NCBI RefSeq assembly: GCF_902141855.1
Contig: NZ_CABFVH010000001.1
Span: 186,001 to 250,000 of the forward strand
Origin: Methylobacterium dankookense
GTDB lineage: Bacteria > Pseudomonadota > Alphaproteobacteria > Rhizobiales > Beijerinckiaceae
Direction: 5' to 3'
DNA length: 64,000 nucleotides
Shown here one piece after another: positions 1 to 8,798 of the stretch. The translations under genes and the position numbers were made by a program. The notes below the pieces were generated by a model that saw only the letters and a list, made by a program, of their open reading frames with translations, was not told the DNA's origin and did no database searches. The first letter of the stretch is position 1. Each line of letters begins with the position of its first letter.

Positions 1-1
1 C

Positions 2-676
2 AAGACGCGGATGGCCCGCCTCGCCCTCGACCCCGACGCCTTCATCCGCCCCTCCCCGTCCTCAGGCACCCTCGGCGGCGTCGCGGCCAAGACCCGCGAG
101 ACCATGCTGCTCTGCGAGGCGGCGGGGTTCGACGTGATCCTCGTCGAGACGGTGGGCGTCGGCCAATCCGAGACGGCGGTGGCCGACCTCACGGACTTCT
201 TCCTCGTGCTGATGCTGCCCGGGGCCGGCGACGAGCTTCAGGGCATCAAGAAGGGCATCCTGGAACTCGCCGACATGATCGCGGTCAACAAGGCCGACGA
301 GGGCGAGGCCGAGCGCCGGGCGAATGCGGCGGCCTCCGAGTACCGGGCCGCGCTCCACATCCTGACGCCGGCCTCCGCCACCTGGACGCCGCCGGTGGTG
401 ACGATCTCCGGCTTCCACAACCTGCGCCTCGACGCGCTCTGGGAGAAGGTCGTCGACCACCGCCAGCGCCTGACCGCCACGGGCGAGATCGCCAAGCGCC
501 GGCGCGAGCAGGACGTGAAGTGGATGTGGGCGCTGGTCCATGAGCGCCTGCACCAGCGCCTCGTCGGCACCGCCGAGGTGCGGGCGAAGACGGCGGAGGC
601 CGAGGCCTCGGTGGCGGGGGGCGCGCACTCGCCGGCCGCCGGCGCCGCGCTGATCGCCGAGCTGATCGGTTTATGA
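2..676 (+). CDS. meaB: methylmalonyl-CoA mutase-associated GTPase MeaB (3' part)
   Basis: MeaB is a G3E-family P-loop GTPase that protects methylmalonyl-CoA mutase and gates delivery of adenosylcobalamin to it. The window opens inside the gene, so about the first third, including the P-loop, is missing; 224 residues remain against a usual length near 330. The switch region [10 protein letters not shown] (nt 146-175) and the guanine-specificity motif NKAD (nt 287-298) are visible, followed by the helical C-terminal dimerisation arm rich in Arg and Glu. The stop overlaps the start of the next gene as ATGA. The mutase small subunit lies 30 kb away at 31076-32944. The reading frame is open to the window edge, and the call over the related ArgK name rests on the mutase gene being nearby. 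Confidence 0.93.
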   Translation, partial: KTRMARLALDPDAFIRPSPSSGTLGGVAAKTRETMLLCEAAGFDVILVETVGVGQSETAVADLTDFFLVLMLPGAGDELQGIKKGILELADMIAVNKADEGEAERRANAAASEYRAALHILTPASATWTPPVVTISGFHNLRLDALWEKVVDHRQRLTATGEIAKRRREQDVKWMWALVHERLHQRLVGTAEVRAKTAEAEASVAGGAHSPAAGAALIAELIGL

Positions 677-1296
677 ACCCGGTCCTCGTCACCGGATTCG
701 GCCCCTTCCCGGGCATGCCGCGCAACCCGAGCGCGGCGCTCGCCCGCGCGATCGGAGCGGCGCTTCGGCTCCGCGGCGGCCCGGCGCCGCGCATCCTCGT
801 CCTGCGCACCGCCTACGCGTCGATCCCCGGCACGCTGCTGCCGGCGCTGGCCGAGCGGCCCGCGGCCGTGCTGATGCTCGGCGTCGCCTCGCGGGCCAAG
901 CGGATCCGCGTCGAGACGCGCGCCCGCAACCGGGCGAGCCGGCTCTATCCCGACGCCTCGGGCCGCACCGCTGCGCGGCTCGACCTCGATCCGGACGGGC
1001 CGGCCTCCCGCCGCAGCTCCGCGGCGGCGCAGGCGCTGGCAACCCTGCGCCGGCACGGGCTCGACGCGCGACCCTCGAACGATGCGGGCCGCTATCTCTG
1101 CAATGCGAGCTACTATGCGGCGCTCGCTGCGGATTGCCCGGCTCTGTTCGTGCACATCCCGCCGGTTCCGCGCACGGCCCGGCCCCTCCGTGGCGTCTCC
1201 GGCCAAGGCTCCGGCAAGGCCAAGCGGAGCCGCCAGGCCGCGGCCCTCGCCGAGATCGCCCGGGCGATGAGGGTGCGCGCCCGACACGGCCGGTGA
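673..1296 (+). CDS. pcp: pyroglutamyl-peptidase I (peptidase C15)
   Basis: Cytosolic cysteine peptidase that removes N-terminal pyroglutamate from peptides. The 207-residue length is close to the family norm near 215. The N-terminal VTGFGPF segment (6-12), catalytic Glu81, Cys143 in RYLCN and His161 in FVHIP match the C15 triad in order and spacing. The segment between Cys143 and the end is more Arg/Lys-rich than usual (SGKAKRSRQ around 180). It overlaps meaB by 4 bases (ATGA), so translation is probably coupled, though the two functions have no obvious link. The start chosen is the overlapping ATG, which leaves no gap and begins just before the conserved VTGFGPF strand. Confidence 0.9.
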   Translation: MNPVLVTGFGPFPGMPRNPSAALARAIGAALRLRGGPAPRILVLRTAYASIPGTLLPALAERPAAVLMLGVASRAKRIRVETRARNRASRLYPDASGRTAARLDLDPDGPASRRSSAAAQALATLRRHGLDARPSNDAGRYLCNASYYAALAADCPALFVHIPPVPRTARPLRGVSGQGSGKAKRSRQAAALAEIARAMRVRARHGR

Positions 1297-1421
1297 GTCT
1301 CCGCACGAATTGTCGGTTCGGAGGCGGGGCCAATCGCGATCTCGGGCGTTCATCGGACGACGGAAGGCGCCGCGCGGACCGACCCGGGCCCGGCGCCCCG
1401 CTTCGACAACGGAGAGATCAT

Positions 1422-1766
1422 ATGGTTGACACGGATCGCATCGTCGGCGGCGCGAAGGAATTCGCCGGGCGCGCCCAGGGCGCGGCGGGCGACTTCGTCG
1501 GCTCGAACCGCGACTCGGTGGAGGGCCGCTTCCGCGAGGCGCAGGGCACCGCGCAGAATATCTACGGCCAGGCCAAGGACACGCTGCGCGACGTGGCCGA
1601 CAATGCCGGCACCTATGCCCGAGACGCCTATGACCGCAGCGGCGACTACCTGCGCGACGGGCGCCACGCGGTGGGCTCGCGCGTGGAGGAGAACCCGCTG
1701 ATCGCCCTGCTGCTGGCGGGCGCCGTCGGCTACGGCCTCGCCCTGCTGCTGCACGGCCGCCGCTGA
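1422..1766 (+). CDS. CsbD/ElaB-like stress protein with C-terminal membrane anchor
   Basis: A 114-residue protein. Residues 1-45 (GGAKEFAGRAQGAAGDFVG) resemble CsbD-like stress proteins, with alternating Ala, Gly and charged residues. Residues 50-85 continue as an amphipathic helix with Asp/Arg. The C-terminus carries a glycine-containing hydrophobic segment (about 92-110, PLIALLLAGAVGYGLALLL) ending in HGRR, as in ElaB/YqjD ribosome-associated inner-membrane proteins. The start is the ATG preceded by GGAGAG at 1411-1416. A perfect hairpin follows the stop. Such proteins are usually induced by general stress or stationary phase; no sigma-factor box was recognised upstream, so regulation here is unknown. 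Exact biochemical role is unknown. Confidence 0.8.
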   Translation: MVDTDRIVGGAKEFAGRAQGAAGDFVGSNRDSVEGRFREAQGTAQNIYGQAKDTLRDVADNAGTYARDAYDRSGDYLRDGRHAVGSRVEENPLIALLLAGAVGYGLALLLHGRR

Positions 1767-1773
1767 TCCAATC

Positions 1774-1804
1774 GCGCGGACGCCCCTCCGGGGGGCGTCC
1801 GCGC
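1774..1804. terminator. bidirectional hairpin terminator
   Basis: A 13-bp perfect stem (1774-1786 with 1792-1804) around a 5-base loop lies between two convergent genes, the CsbD-like gene and 3-hydroxybutyrate dehydrogenase. There is no long T run on either side, so it may act as a barrier hairpin for both transcripts. Confidence 0.75.
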
Positions 1805-1810
1805 CTTCCG

Positions 1811-2596
1811 TCACTGAGCGGTCCAGCCGCCGTCCATGGACAGGTTGGACCCTGTGATCTGGCTCGCGGCGTCCGAGCACAGGAAGACCGCCAGCGCGGC
1901 GACCTGATCGACGGTGACGAACTCCTTGGTCGGCTGCGCCTTCAGCAGCACGTCCTCGATCACCTGCTCCTTGGTGAGCCCGCGCGCCTTCATCGTGTCG
2001 GGGATCTGCGCTTCGACCAGAGGCGTCCAGACATAGCCCGGCGAGATGCAGTTCACCGTGACCCTGTAGGGCGCGAGTTCGAGGCCCGCGCTCTTGGTGA
2101 GGCCGGCGATGCCGTGCTTGGCCGCCACATAGGCCGACTTGAACGGCGAGGCGACGAGCGAGTGCGCCGAGGCCGTGTTGATGATCCGCCCCCATTCGCG
2201 CTTCTTCATGCCGGGGATCGCCGCCTGCATGGCATAGAAGGCCGACGAGAGGTTGATCGCGATGATCTGCTCCCACTTCTCGCCCGGAAACTCCTCGATC
2301 GGCGAGACGTACTGGATGCCGGCATTGTTCACGAGGATGTCGACCGAGCCGGAGCGCTCCTCGGCCTCGCGCACCATCGCCGTGATCTGCTCGGGCTTGG
2401 TCATGTCGGCGTCGGAGTAATGCGCCTTCACGCCGAACTCGGATTCGATGCCGGAGCGCGCCCGCTCGATGTCCTCCGGCTTGCCGAATCCGTTGAGGAC
2501 CACGTCGGCGCCCTCGCGCGCGAAGCCGCGGGCGAGGGCGAGACCGATGCCGCTGGTCGAGCCGGTGACGATGGCGGTCTTGGACTTGAGGGTCAT
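1811..2596 (-). CDS. bdhA: 3-hydroxybutyrate dehydrogenase (SDR)
   Basis: NAD-dependent oxidation of D-3-hydroxybutyrate to acetoacetate, a step in use of polyhydroxybutyrate stores. The 261-residue protein is a classical short-chain dehydrogenase: TGSTSGIG (11-18) binds NAD, NNAG is at 90-93, and the catalytic residues are Ser143, Tyr156 and Lys160. The C-terminal half, with VEAQIP and a long helix before QPTKEFVTVDQVA, is typical of PHB-linked hydroxybutyrate dehydrogenases rather than generic SDRs. It stands alone on the minus strand, convergent with the stress protein and separated from it by a hairpin. PHB synthesis is common in the inferred host group, which fits the role. Confidence 0.9.
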   Translation of the reverse strand: MTLKSKTAIVTGSTSGIGLALARGFAREGADVVLNGFGKPEDIERARSGIESEFGVKAHYSDADMTKPEQITAMVREAEERSGSVDILVNNAGIQYVSPIEEFPGEKWEQIIAINLSSAFYAMQAAIPGMKKREWGRIINTASAHSLVASPFKSAYVAAKHGIAGLTKSAGLELAPYRVTVNCISPGYVWTPLVEAQIPDTMKARGLTKEQVIEDVLLKAQPTKEFVTVDQVAALAVFLCSDAASQITGSNLSMDGGWTAQ

Positions 2597-2687
2597 GGGA
2601 ACTCCGTGGCGGTCGGATCTGCGGCCTCGGGCACGTTACCTGTGCCGGCGCGTGCGGCGCGGCAAGATGGTCCGGGTGAGGGTCGGC

Positions 2688-3422
2688 TCAGCCCGTCACG
2701 GCCGGGACGCCCGCGAAGGCAGCGGCGAGATAGGCCCGCGCGAAGGGCGGCATCCGCGTCCCGTCGATGTCCTGCGCGCCGCGGGCGATGACGACGCGGG
2801 CGAGCTCCGGATCGGCGTCCTGCAGCCGGTGCCGCTCCATCCGGTCCCCGAGCTGTTCGGCGGTCTCGTCGAGGCGGACCGGGCGCAGGAAGGCGAGCTG
2901 GCCGTCGCCGCGCAGGAGCACCCAGGATTCCCCGGCCTCCTCCGGCACGGCGAGGCCGGTCTCCTCCCGAAGCTCGCGGCCGGCGCTGCCGGCGAGGTCC
3001 ACCGTGTCGCCGCGGATGTCGTCGCGGTCGGGCGTGCCGCAGGGGAAGTAGATCTGCCCGGCATTGGCCGTCTGCGGGCCCATCTCGCCCATCAGCACGG
3101 CGCCGTCCGCGCTCCAGGGAACGATCGCCGCGAAGGCGTTGGTCACGTGGCCATCGGGCGAGCCGCCGTCGCGATAGGCGATGAAGCGGGAATAGGTGGT
3201 CTCGAAGAAGTCGACCCGGCAGACGCCGTCCGTCACCGCGCAGGCGCAGGCGAGGAGCACCGGCCCGTCGAAGAGCGCCGGCCGCGCCGCCCGCCGCCGC
3301 TCCCAGTTCTCGGCGACGCGCTCGGCGTTGTCCCGCGCCCAGGCCCAGTCATAGGCCACGAGCCGCGCCTCGATGCGGGCAAGCGGCAGCACCTCGAAGC
3401 CGTAGGGCCGGCCCTCAGACAT
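2688..3422 (-). CDS. Nudix hydrolase
   Basis: A 244-residue protein with a Nudix box: residues 149-156 read RELREETG, and a preceding Gly-rich strand ends in CGTPDRDD (128-135). The upstream Glu of the canonical GxxxxxE element is replaced by Asp or is displaced, so the box is slightly degenerate. The N-terminal 100 residues contain a conserved-looking VLLACACAVTDGVCRVDFFETTYSRF segment positions 55-80 that is not part of the Nudix fold. The start ATG overlaps the end of phzF by 8 bases. Substrate is unknown; membership in an operon with pdxY and phzF suggests a house-cleaning role for a nucleotide or cofactor, but this is only inference. Confidence 0.75.
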   Translation of the reverse strand: MSEGRPYGFEVLPLARIEARLVAYDWAWARDNAERVAENWERRRAARPALFDGPVLLACACAVTDGVCRVDFFETTYSRFIAYRDGGSPDGHVTNAFAAIVPWSADGAVLMGEMGPQTANAGQIYFPCGTPDRDDIRGDTVDLAGSAGRELREETGLAVPEEAGESWVLLRGDGQLAFLRPVRLDETAEQLGDRMERHRLQDADPELARVVIARGAQDIDGTRMPPFARAYLAAAFAGVPAVTG

Positions 3423-4302
3423 GCAGGCTGCCGTCGGCGACCACCACGGCCGCCCCGCCGATCTCGACGGAGCGCAGCGCACCCGCGGCCACCTCGACCT
3501 GGAGGTCGATCTCGCTCGGGCGGCCCATCGCGACGCCCTGGCGGATGGCGACGTCGTGCGTGCCCTCGCCCAATGTCTCGAACTGCATGAGCACGCCGGC
3601 GAAGGCCGCCGCGGCCGAGCCGGTGGCCGGATCCTCGGGCACGCCGAGGGCCGGGGCGAGCATGCGCGACTGGAAGCGCAGGCCGAGGCCCTCCGGATCG
3701 GGCGCGTAGAGATAGACCGCGTCGGCGATCTCCGGCAGGCCCGCGCCGGCCTTCGCGGCGTCGAGGCGGGCGCGGCTCGCCACGGGCACGAAGGTGAATT
3801 CCGGCCCGGCCGCGTGCCGGCTCGGGCGGTGCCGGCCGAAGCCGATATCGCCGGGCTCGAGGCCGAGGGCGGCGGCAAGCGGCGCGGCGTCCGGCCCGTC
3901 GCCGCGGAAATCGGGCATCACCGGCAGCTTGAAGCGGGCGCGGCCCCGGTTCTCGCCCGCCTCCACCACGCAGGGCACCACGCCGAGCTCGACCTCGAGG
4001 CCGAAGGCCACGGCGTCGGCGAGGTCGGCCCGCCGGTCCCGCAGGGCGAGGAGCACCGCGCTGCCCACCGTCGGATGGCCCGCGAAGGGCAGTTCACGGG
4101 TCGGCGTGAAGATGCGCAGCCGCGCCCGGTGCCGCGCCTCGGCCGGCGGCAGCACGAACACCGTCTCCGACAGGTTGAACTCGCGGGCGATGGCCTGCAT
4201 CGCCGCGCCGTCGAGCCCCTCCGCGTCGAGGACGACGGCGAGCGGATTCCCGGCGAGCGGCGTCTGCGTGAACACGTCGAGGATGACGAAGCGGCGCGGC
4301 AT
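3415..4302 (-). CDS. PhzF family isomerase/epimerase
   Basis: A 295-residue member of the PhzF fold (two-domain diaminopimelate-epimerase-like). The N-terminal VFTQTPLAGNPLAVV segment (10-24), catalytic Glu46 in NLSETVF and the second-domain segment EDPATGSAAAAF near 228-239 are diagnostic. Most PhzF homologues outside phenazine clusters have unknown substrates, and no other phenazine genes are present here, so phenazine synthesis is not indicated. It sits between pdxY (69-base gap) and the Nudix gene (8-base overlap), all on the minus strand, and probably shares their transcript. Confidence 0.87.
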   Translation of the reverse strand: MPRRFVILDVFTQTPLAGNPLAVVLDAEGLDGAAMQAIAREFNLSETVFVLPPAEARHRARLRIFTPTRELPFAGHPTVGSAVLLALRDRRADLADAVAFGLEVELGVVPCVVEAGENRGRARFKLPVMPDFRGDGPDAAPLAAALGLEPGDIGFGRHRPSRHAAGPEFTFVPVASRARLDAAKAGAGLPEIADAVYLYAPDPEGLGLRFQSRMLAPALGVPEDPATGSAAAAFAGVLMQFETLGEGTHDVAIRQGVAMGRPSEIDLQVEVAAGALRSVEIGGAAVVVADGSLHV

Positions 4303-4371
4303 GGAGGCTCCTCTGCAGGCGGGCGAGGCGAGCCTGCCTCGTCGAACGCCGCCGGACGGATGGGAACTGTG

Positions 4372-5220
4372 TCAGAGCGGCAGGACCGGGAAGGTCTCGC
4401 TCGGGCTCACGAACTCGTCCTGCGCCGCGACGGTGAGGATCTCGCGGGAGCCGGCCTCGGCGGTGCGCCGCAGCAGCCCGTAGACCGAGGCCCCGGCCAT
4501 GCCGAGGGCGAGCGCCGCCGAGCCGGTGCGGGCGTAGTGGACGAAGAACAGGGCCGCGATGCAGTCCCCCGCCCCGCTCACGTCGAGCGAGAGCCGGGGC
4601 GTGCGCAGGATCCAGAACTTGCCGCCCTCCCCGGCGAGCAGGTCGATGGCGTCGGCGGGGGTCGCGTCGGTGACGAGGGAGGTGACGAGGACGACGCGGG
4701 GGCCGCGCGCCTGGAGCGCCAGCACCGCCCGCTTCGCCTCGTCCAGCGTGCCGGTGGGCAGGCCGGTGAGCGCGTCGAGCTCGAACTGGTTCGGCGTCAG
4801 GATGTCGGCGGCCGGCACCGCCTGGTCGCGCATGAAGTCGGGGATGCCGGGGCGGACATAGACGCCGCGGCCGGTATCGCCCATCACCGGATCGCAGCAA
4901 TAGAGCGCGCTCGGGTTGGCGGCGCGCACGGCGGCCACCGCCCGCAGGATCGCCGTGCCGATATCGGCCGAGCCCATATAGCCGGAGAGCACCCCGTCGC
5001 AGGCGCCGAGCACGCCGCGCTCGCCGATGCCCGCCACCAGTTCCTCGATCGCCGGCCCGTCGAAGACCCGGCCGCGCCAGGCGCCGTAGCCGGTATGGTT
5101 GGAGAACTGCACCGTGTGGATCGGCCAGACCTCGACGCCGAGGCGCTGCATCGGGAACACCGCCGAGGCGTTGCCGACATGGCCGTAGGCGACATGGGAC
5201 TGGATCGACAGGACCTGCAC
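4372..5220 (-). CDS. pdxY: pyridoxal kinase
   Basis: ATP-dependent phosphorylation of pyridoxal in the vitamin B6 salvage pathway. The 282-residue protein matches PdxY length (about 287). The substrate loop SHVAYGHVGN is at 8-17, the YGAW segment at 45-48, the LTPNQFELD stretch at 141-149, and the ribokinase-fold anion hole GAGD at 216-219 with catalytic Asp219. It is the first gene of a minus-strand set with phzF and a Nudix hydrolase. A divergent dedA-like gene begins 145 bases away, so the shared upstream region 5221-5364 should hold both promoters. Confidence 0.93.
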   Translation of the reverse strand: MQVLSIQSHVAYGHVGNASAVFPMQRLGVEVWPIHTVQFSNHTGYGAWRGRVFDGPAIEELVAGIGERGVLGACDGVLSGYMGSADIGTAILRAVAAVRAANPSALYCCDPVMGDTGRGVYVRPGIPDFMRDQAVPAADILTPNQFELDALTGLPTGTLDEAKRAVLALQARGPRVVLVTSLVTDATPADAIDLLAGEGGKFWILRTPRLSLDVSGAGDCIAALFFVHYARTGSAALALGMAGASVYGLLRRTAEAGSREILTVAAQDEFVSPSETFPVLPL

Positions 5221-5364
5221 GGGTTCTCACCTCCGAACTGGGGCGGCTGGACTGTTAGCGGGTTTCCCGTGAGGCCGCATCCCGCATCCGGCCGGGGGCC
5301 GGGTTGCGCGAATGCCGGCACCGCCCCAGATCCGACGCTCTCCGGAACAAGGCGAAGCAGACGA

Positions 5365-5886
5365 ATGGACCTCGAAGCCCTGCGGATCACGGCCCTCGGC
5401 TTCGTCGAGGCCCACAAGAGCTGGGCCCCCCTGATCACCGGCGTGCTCGCCTTCTGCGAATCCATCGCCTTCCTGTCGCTCCTCGTGCCCGCGACCGTGA
5501 TCCTCGTCGGGATCGGGGCGATGGTGGGCGCGGCCGACATCCCGCTCTGGCCGGTGGTGGCCGCCGCCGGGATCGGGGCCGGGCTCGGCGACTGGATCTC
5601 CTACGAGTTCGGCCGCTATTACGGCCCGAACGCCAAGGCGATGTGGCCGATGCGGAACTATCCCGAGATGGTGGCGCGCGGCGAGGGCTTCCTCAAGCGC
5701 TGGGGCGCGGCCTCGGTGGCGGTCGGGCGCTTCTTCGGGCCGGCGCGCGCCGTGGTGCCGCTCATCGCCGGCATCTTCGCGGTGGAGCGCCTGCCCTTCC
5801 AGATCGCCAACTGGCTCTCCGGCTTCGTCTGGGCCTTCGTGCTGCTCGCCCCCGGGGCGGGGCTCCTCACCTGGCTCCAGGGCTGA
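5365..5886 (+). CDS. DedA/VTT family membrane protein
   Basis: A 173-residue inner-membrane protein of the DedA (SNARE-associated/VTT) family, proposed lipid-carrier flippases or proton-dependent transporters. Hydrophobic segments lie at about 21-57, 61-79, 119-140 and 147-170. The re-entrant motifs ESIAFLSLLVPAT (30-42) and GRFFGPARAVVPLIAG (118-133) are hallmark elements. At 173 residues it is short relative to the roughly 200-220 of E. coli DedA paralogues but has both halves of the fold. The ATG start directly precedes a conserved amphipathic helix; an upstream AAGG element (5350-5353) is a plausible ribosome site. Transcribed divergently from pdxY. Confidence 0.88.
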   Translation: MDLEALRITALGFVEAHKSWAPLITGVLAFCESIAFLSLLVPATVILVGIGAMVGAADIPLWPVVAAAGIGAGLGDWISYEFGRYYGPNAKAMWPMRNYPEMVARGEGFLKRWGAASVAVGRFFGPARAVVPLIAGIFAVERLPFQIANWLSGFVWAFVLLAPGAGLLTWLQG

Positions 5887-5938
5887 CGGCCCGGCGCACG
5901 CGCCGCAGGTGACAAGCGGCCCTCGAGCCGGGCAGAGT

Positions 5939-5953
5939 GTTCCGAAACGGAAC
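5939..5953. promoter_or_regulatory. 15-bp palindrome, possible operator of mmcB
   Basis: GTTCCG-AAA-CGGAAC is a perfect inverted repeat immediately upstream of the preferred mmcB start. It contains GTTC-N7-GAAC, close to the alphaproteobacterial LexA box (GTTC-N7-GTTC) but inverted in its second half. mmcB is SOS-induced in Caulobacter, so a damage-response operator is plausible but not shown. Confidence 0.4.
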
Positions 5954-5963
5954 GCTTCGCCCG

Positions 5964-6473
5964 ATGCTCCCTGGCCCGATGCCCCCTGCCCTCGCCACGT
6001 CCCCCGAGACCCTGCTGCCGGCCGACCGCCGCCAGTCGCCGACGGCCTTGCGCATCCAGCGCGGGGTACGCCGGCTGTTCTCGGAACTCGGCTGCGTCAG
6101 CCTGCCCGAGTTCTCCCTGGCGAACGGCCGGCGCGCCGACGTGATCGCCCTGTGCGGGGCGGGCAAGCTCAGCATCGTGGAGATCAAGTCGAGCGTCGCG
6201 GATTTCCGGGCCGACCGGAAATGGCCCGATTACCGCGACTTCTGCGACCGCTTCTACTTCGCGATCTCGGACAGCGTGCCGGAATCGATGATCCCCGAAG
6301 AATGCGGTCTCATCGTCGCCGACGCCTTCGGCGCCGCGATCCTGCGCGAGCCCGCCGAGCACGCGCTGAGCGGCGCCCGCCGCAAGGCCGTGACCCTCCG
6401 CTTCGCCCACAGCGCGGCGCGGCTGCTCCATGCGCTGGCCGATCCCGGCGCGGTGCGCGAGGGGGCGCTTTAA
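5964..6473 (+). CDS. mmcB: MmcB family DNA-repair protein (PD-(D/E)XK-like)
   Basis: A 169-residue protein. The core GRRADVIAL ... LSIVEIKSS, with an Asp followed by E-x-K, is the PD-(D/E)XK nuclease signature, and the downstream WPDYRDFCDRFYFAI block is characteristic of MmcB, an SOS-regulated putative endonuclease known from Caulobacter crescentus. The start is uncertain: a GTG at 5937 would add nine residues but would place the palindrome at 5939-5953 inside the coding region; ATGs at 5964 and 5979 keep it upstream. The gene converges with a dehydrogenase whose stop is 2 bases away, leaving no room for a terminator between them. Confidence 0.8.
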   Translation: MLPGPMPPALATSPETLLPADRRQSPTALRIQRGVRRLFSELGCVSLPEFSLANGRRADVIALCGAGKLSIVEIKSSVADFRADRKWPDYRDFCDRFYFAISDSVPESMIPEECGLIVADAFGAAILREPAEHALSGARRKAVTLRFAHSAARLLHALADPGAVREGAL

Positions 6474-6475
6474 AC

Positions 6476-7345
6476 TTAACCCCGCCCGCTCCGCCGGGCC
6501 GAGACCTTCGCGAGCGCCGCGAGGTCCTTGTCGGCGTCGCCGTGGGCCATGGCCTCGATCAGGCCGTCGCGGAGCACGCTGGCGAAGGGCATCGGCACGC
6601 CGACCGCCTCGGCCGCCTGGAGCGCGAGGCGCATGTCCTTGGCGCCGAGCCTCAGGTTGAAGCCCGGCGGCTCGTAGCGGCTCGCGGCGATGGAGGCGCC
6701 GTAGCCCTTGTAGACGGGCGAGGCGAACAGCGTGTTGGTGAGGAGGTCGAGGAGGTCGGCGCCCGGCACGCCGTGCCCCTCGGCGAAGGCGCAGGCCTCG
6801 CCCATCGCCTCGATCGCCGAGATCAGCATGAAGTTGCCGGCGAGCTTCACCGCGTTGGCGCGGGGCGCCTCCGGGCCGAAGGGCCAGGTCTTCGCGCCCA
6901 TGGCGTCGAGGAGCGGCGCGGCGCGGGAGACGGCCGCCTCGGGGCCGGCGCAGACGATGTTGAGTTCGCCCGCCTCGGCCACGTTCGGCCGTCCGAAGAC
7001 CGGGGCGGCGATGTAGGGCACGCCGGCCCGCTCGTGGATGGCGGCCAGCTCCCGGGAGAGCGCCACCGAGATCGTGCTCATGCCGAGATGCAGGCCGGGC
7101 CGCTCAGCCCCGTCGAGCAGGCCGCCCTCGACGATGACGGAGCGCAGGGCCGCGTCGTCGGCGAGCATGGTGATCGCCGCTTCGCCCCGGAAGGCCTCTG
7201 CGGGGCTTCCCACCACGGTCGCCCCCTCGAGCCCCTCGGCGGCGCCGGCCGAGCGGTTCCAGACCCGGACCCCGTGGCCGGCCCGGAGCAGGCTCGCGAC
7301 CATGCCCCGGCCCATGCGCCCGAGCCCGATGAAGCCGACATCCAT
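6476..7345 (-). CDS. NAD(P)-dependent beta-hydroxyacid dehydrogenase (HIBADH family)
   Basis: A 289-residue protein of the 3-hydroxyisobutyrate dehydrogenase / tartronate semialdehyde reductase superfamily. The Rossmann motif FIGLGRMGRGM is at 5-15, and the substrate-binding KLAGNFM loop (about 166-172) carries the catalytic Lys. The substrate cannot be told from sequence; the KLAGNFMLISAIEAMGEA region and length resemble glyoxylate/succinic semialdehyde reductases. The start ATG at 7345 begins MDVGFIG; an upstream extension to 7399 lacks the family pattern. It lies 58 bases downstream of the histidine kinase on the same strand and may be co-transcribed with it. Confidence 0.83.
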   Translation of the reverse strand: MDVGFIGLGRMGRGMVASLLRAGHGVRVWNRSAGAAEGLEGATVVGSPAEAFRGEAAITMLADDAALRSVIVEGGLLDGAERPGLHLGMSTISVALSRELAAIHERAGVPYIAAPVFGRPNVAEAGELNIVCAGPEAAVSRAAPLLDAMGAKTWPFGPEAPRANAVKLAGNFMLISAIEAMGEACAFAEGHGVPGADLLDLLTNTLFASPVYKGYGASIAASRYEPPGFNLRLGAKDMRLALQAAEAVGVPMPFASVLRDGLIEAMAHGDADKDLAALAKVSARRSGRG

Positions 7346-7403
7346 GCGCGCTCTCCTCCGCTCACGCCCCGCACCGCGCATAACGCGCGGCGGCGCCAAC
7401 GGA

Positions 7404-8798
7404 TCACGCGGCGCGGTCCATCGGCGCCGGCCTCTGCTCGGGCGAGGCGAGAGTGGGTTGCGCGGCCAGCGGCAGCTCGATCACCGCGCTGAACCCGCCC
7501 TCGGGCCGGTTCTCCAGGATCAGCCGGCCGGAATGGGCCTCGACGATCGCCTGCACGATGGACAGGCCGAGGCCGAAGCCGGTGGCCTCGTTGAGGTTCC
7601 GCGCCCGGTCGCCGCGCACGAAGGGCTGGAGCATCGCCTCGCGCTCGGCCTCGGCGATGCCGGGGCCGGGGTCGCGCACCTCGACGCGGGTGCCGCGCGG
7701 GATGGCGTCCATGAACAGGCTGGCGCTGCCGCCATACTTCACGGCGTTGTCCACGAGGTTGGTGATCGCGCGCTGCAACTCGTCGGGCCGGCCGCGCACC
7801 AGGACATGGCGGCTGCGCTCCACCGAGACCTGCGCGCCCACATCCGCGAAGCCGTCGCAGACGGTGTGGACCACGGAGGCGAGGTCGACGAGCGACTGGT
7901 TGCCCATATCGCGGGCCTGGCCGTCGCGCACGAAGGAAAGGGCCGCCTCGACCAGCGCGTTCATCTGGTCGAGGTCGCGCAGGGTGGAGGCGCGGGCGTT
8001 CTCGTCCTCGATGAACTCGGCGCGCAGGCGTAGCCGCGTGATCGGCGTGCGCAGGTCGTGGCTGATGGCGGCGAGCATCTGGGTGCGGTCGTCGATGAGC
8101 CGGCGCACGCGGGCCCGCATCCGGTCGAGCGCCCGGGAGACGGCGAGCACCTCCTTCGGGCCGGCCTGCGGCAGGGCGGCGTGGTCGTCGCGGGTGCCGA
8201 AGGCCTCGGCCGCTCCGGCGAGGCGTGCGAGCGGCGCCGTGAGCGCCCGCGTCGCCCAGACCGAGAGGAGCGTCAGGGTCAGGCCCAGGAAGACGAAGGT
8301 GAAGATGATCGCGCCCTGGCGCGGCGGACGCAGGGGATCGTCCGGCAGCGTACCCTGGAGCATCGCGCCGTTCGGCGTGGCGAGGCCGAGGCGCAGGGCG
8401 TGGCCGCTGCGGGCGGAATCCGGCGTCAGGTCGGCGATGGTGAGGCCGCGGCCGAAGCTCTCGCGCAGGCGCCGCGCCACCGGCTTGTCGGTGCCGGTGT
8501 CGCCGCCCTTCCCGTCCCAGGGGGCGATGTCGAGGATGGCGAGGCTGCGCGCGGCGCTCGCCAGCAGCGTCGGCCGCGTCTCCGGCTCGGAGGCGTCGAG
8601 CAGGCGCGCCACGATCGAGAGGCGGCCGACGAGCACGCCGGGCCGGTCCTCCGGCCGCCAGGGCTCGTGCAGCAGGAAGAAGGCCAGCGTCGCCACCACA
8701 TGCGCTGCGGCGATGGCCGCCACCACGAGGAGCGCGATCTGGCCGCCAATGCTGCGCGGGCGAAGCCGGGCGCGGATGCGCTGCACGAGCCCGCTCAT
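7404..8798 (-). CDS. sensor histidine kinase (EnvZ-like)
   Basis: A 464-residue membrane kinase. Transmembrane helices are at about 20-43 and 162-184, flanking a periplasmic domain of about 118 residues. HAMP follows (185-237), then the H-box with phospho-acceptor His247 in AAISHDLRTPITR, the N-box NLVDNAVKYG (347-356), and the ATP-binding DPGPGIA near 378 with a later GFGLGLSIV G2 box. The layout, HAMP boundary and short H-box resemble EnvZ-type class I kinases. Its start overlaps the response-regulator stop by 4 bases (ATGA), so the two form one unit. The sensed signal is unknown. Confidence 0.92.
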   Translation of the reverse strand: MSGLVQRIRARLRPRSIGGQIALLVVAAIAAAHVVATLAFFLLHEPWRPEDRPGVLVGRLSIVARLLDASEPETRPTLLASAARSLAILDIAPWDGKGGDTGTDKPVARRLRESFGRGLTIADLTPDSARSGHALRLGLATPNGAMLQGTLPDDPLRPPRQGAIIFTFVFLGLTLTLLSVWATRALTAPLARLAGAAEAFGTRDDHAALPQAGPKEVLAVSRALDRMRARVRRLIDDRTQMLAAISHDLRTPITRLRLRAEFIEDENARASTLRDLDQMNALVEAALSFVRDGQARDMGNQSLVDLASVVHTVCDGFADVGAQVSVERSRHVLVRGRPDELQRAITNLVDNAVKYGGSASLFMDAIPRGTRVEVRDPGPGIAEAEREAMLQPFVRGDRARNLNEATGFGLGLSIVQAIVEAHSGRLILENRPEGGFSAVIELPLAAQPTLASPEQRPAPMDRAA

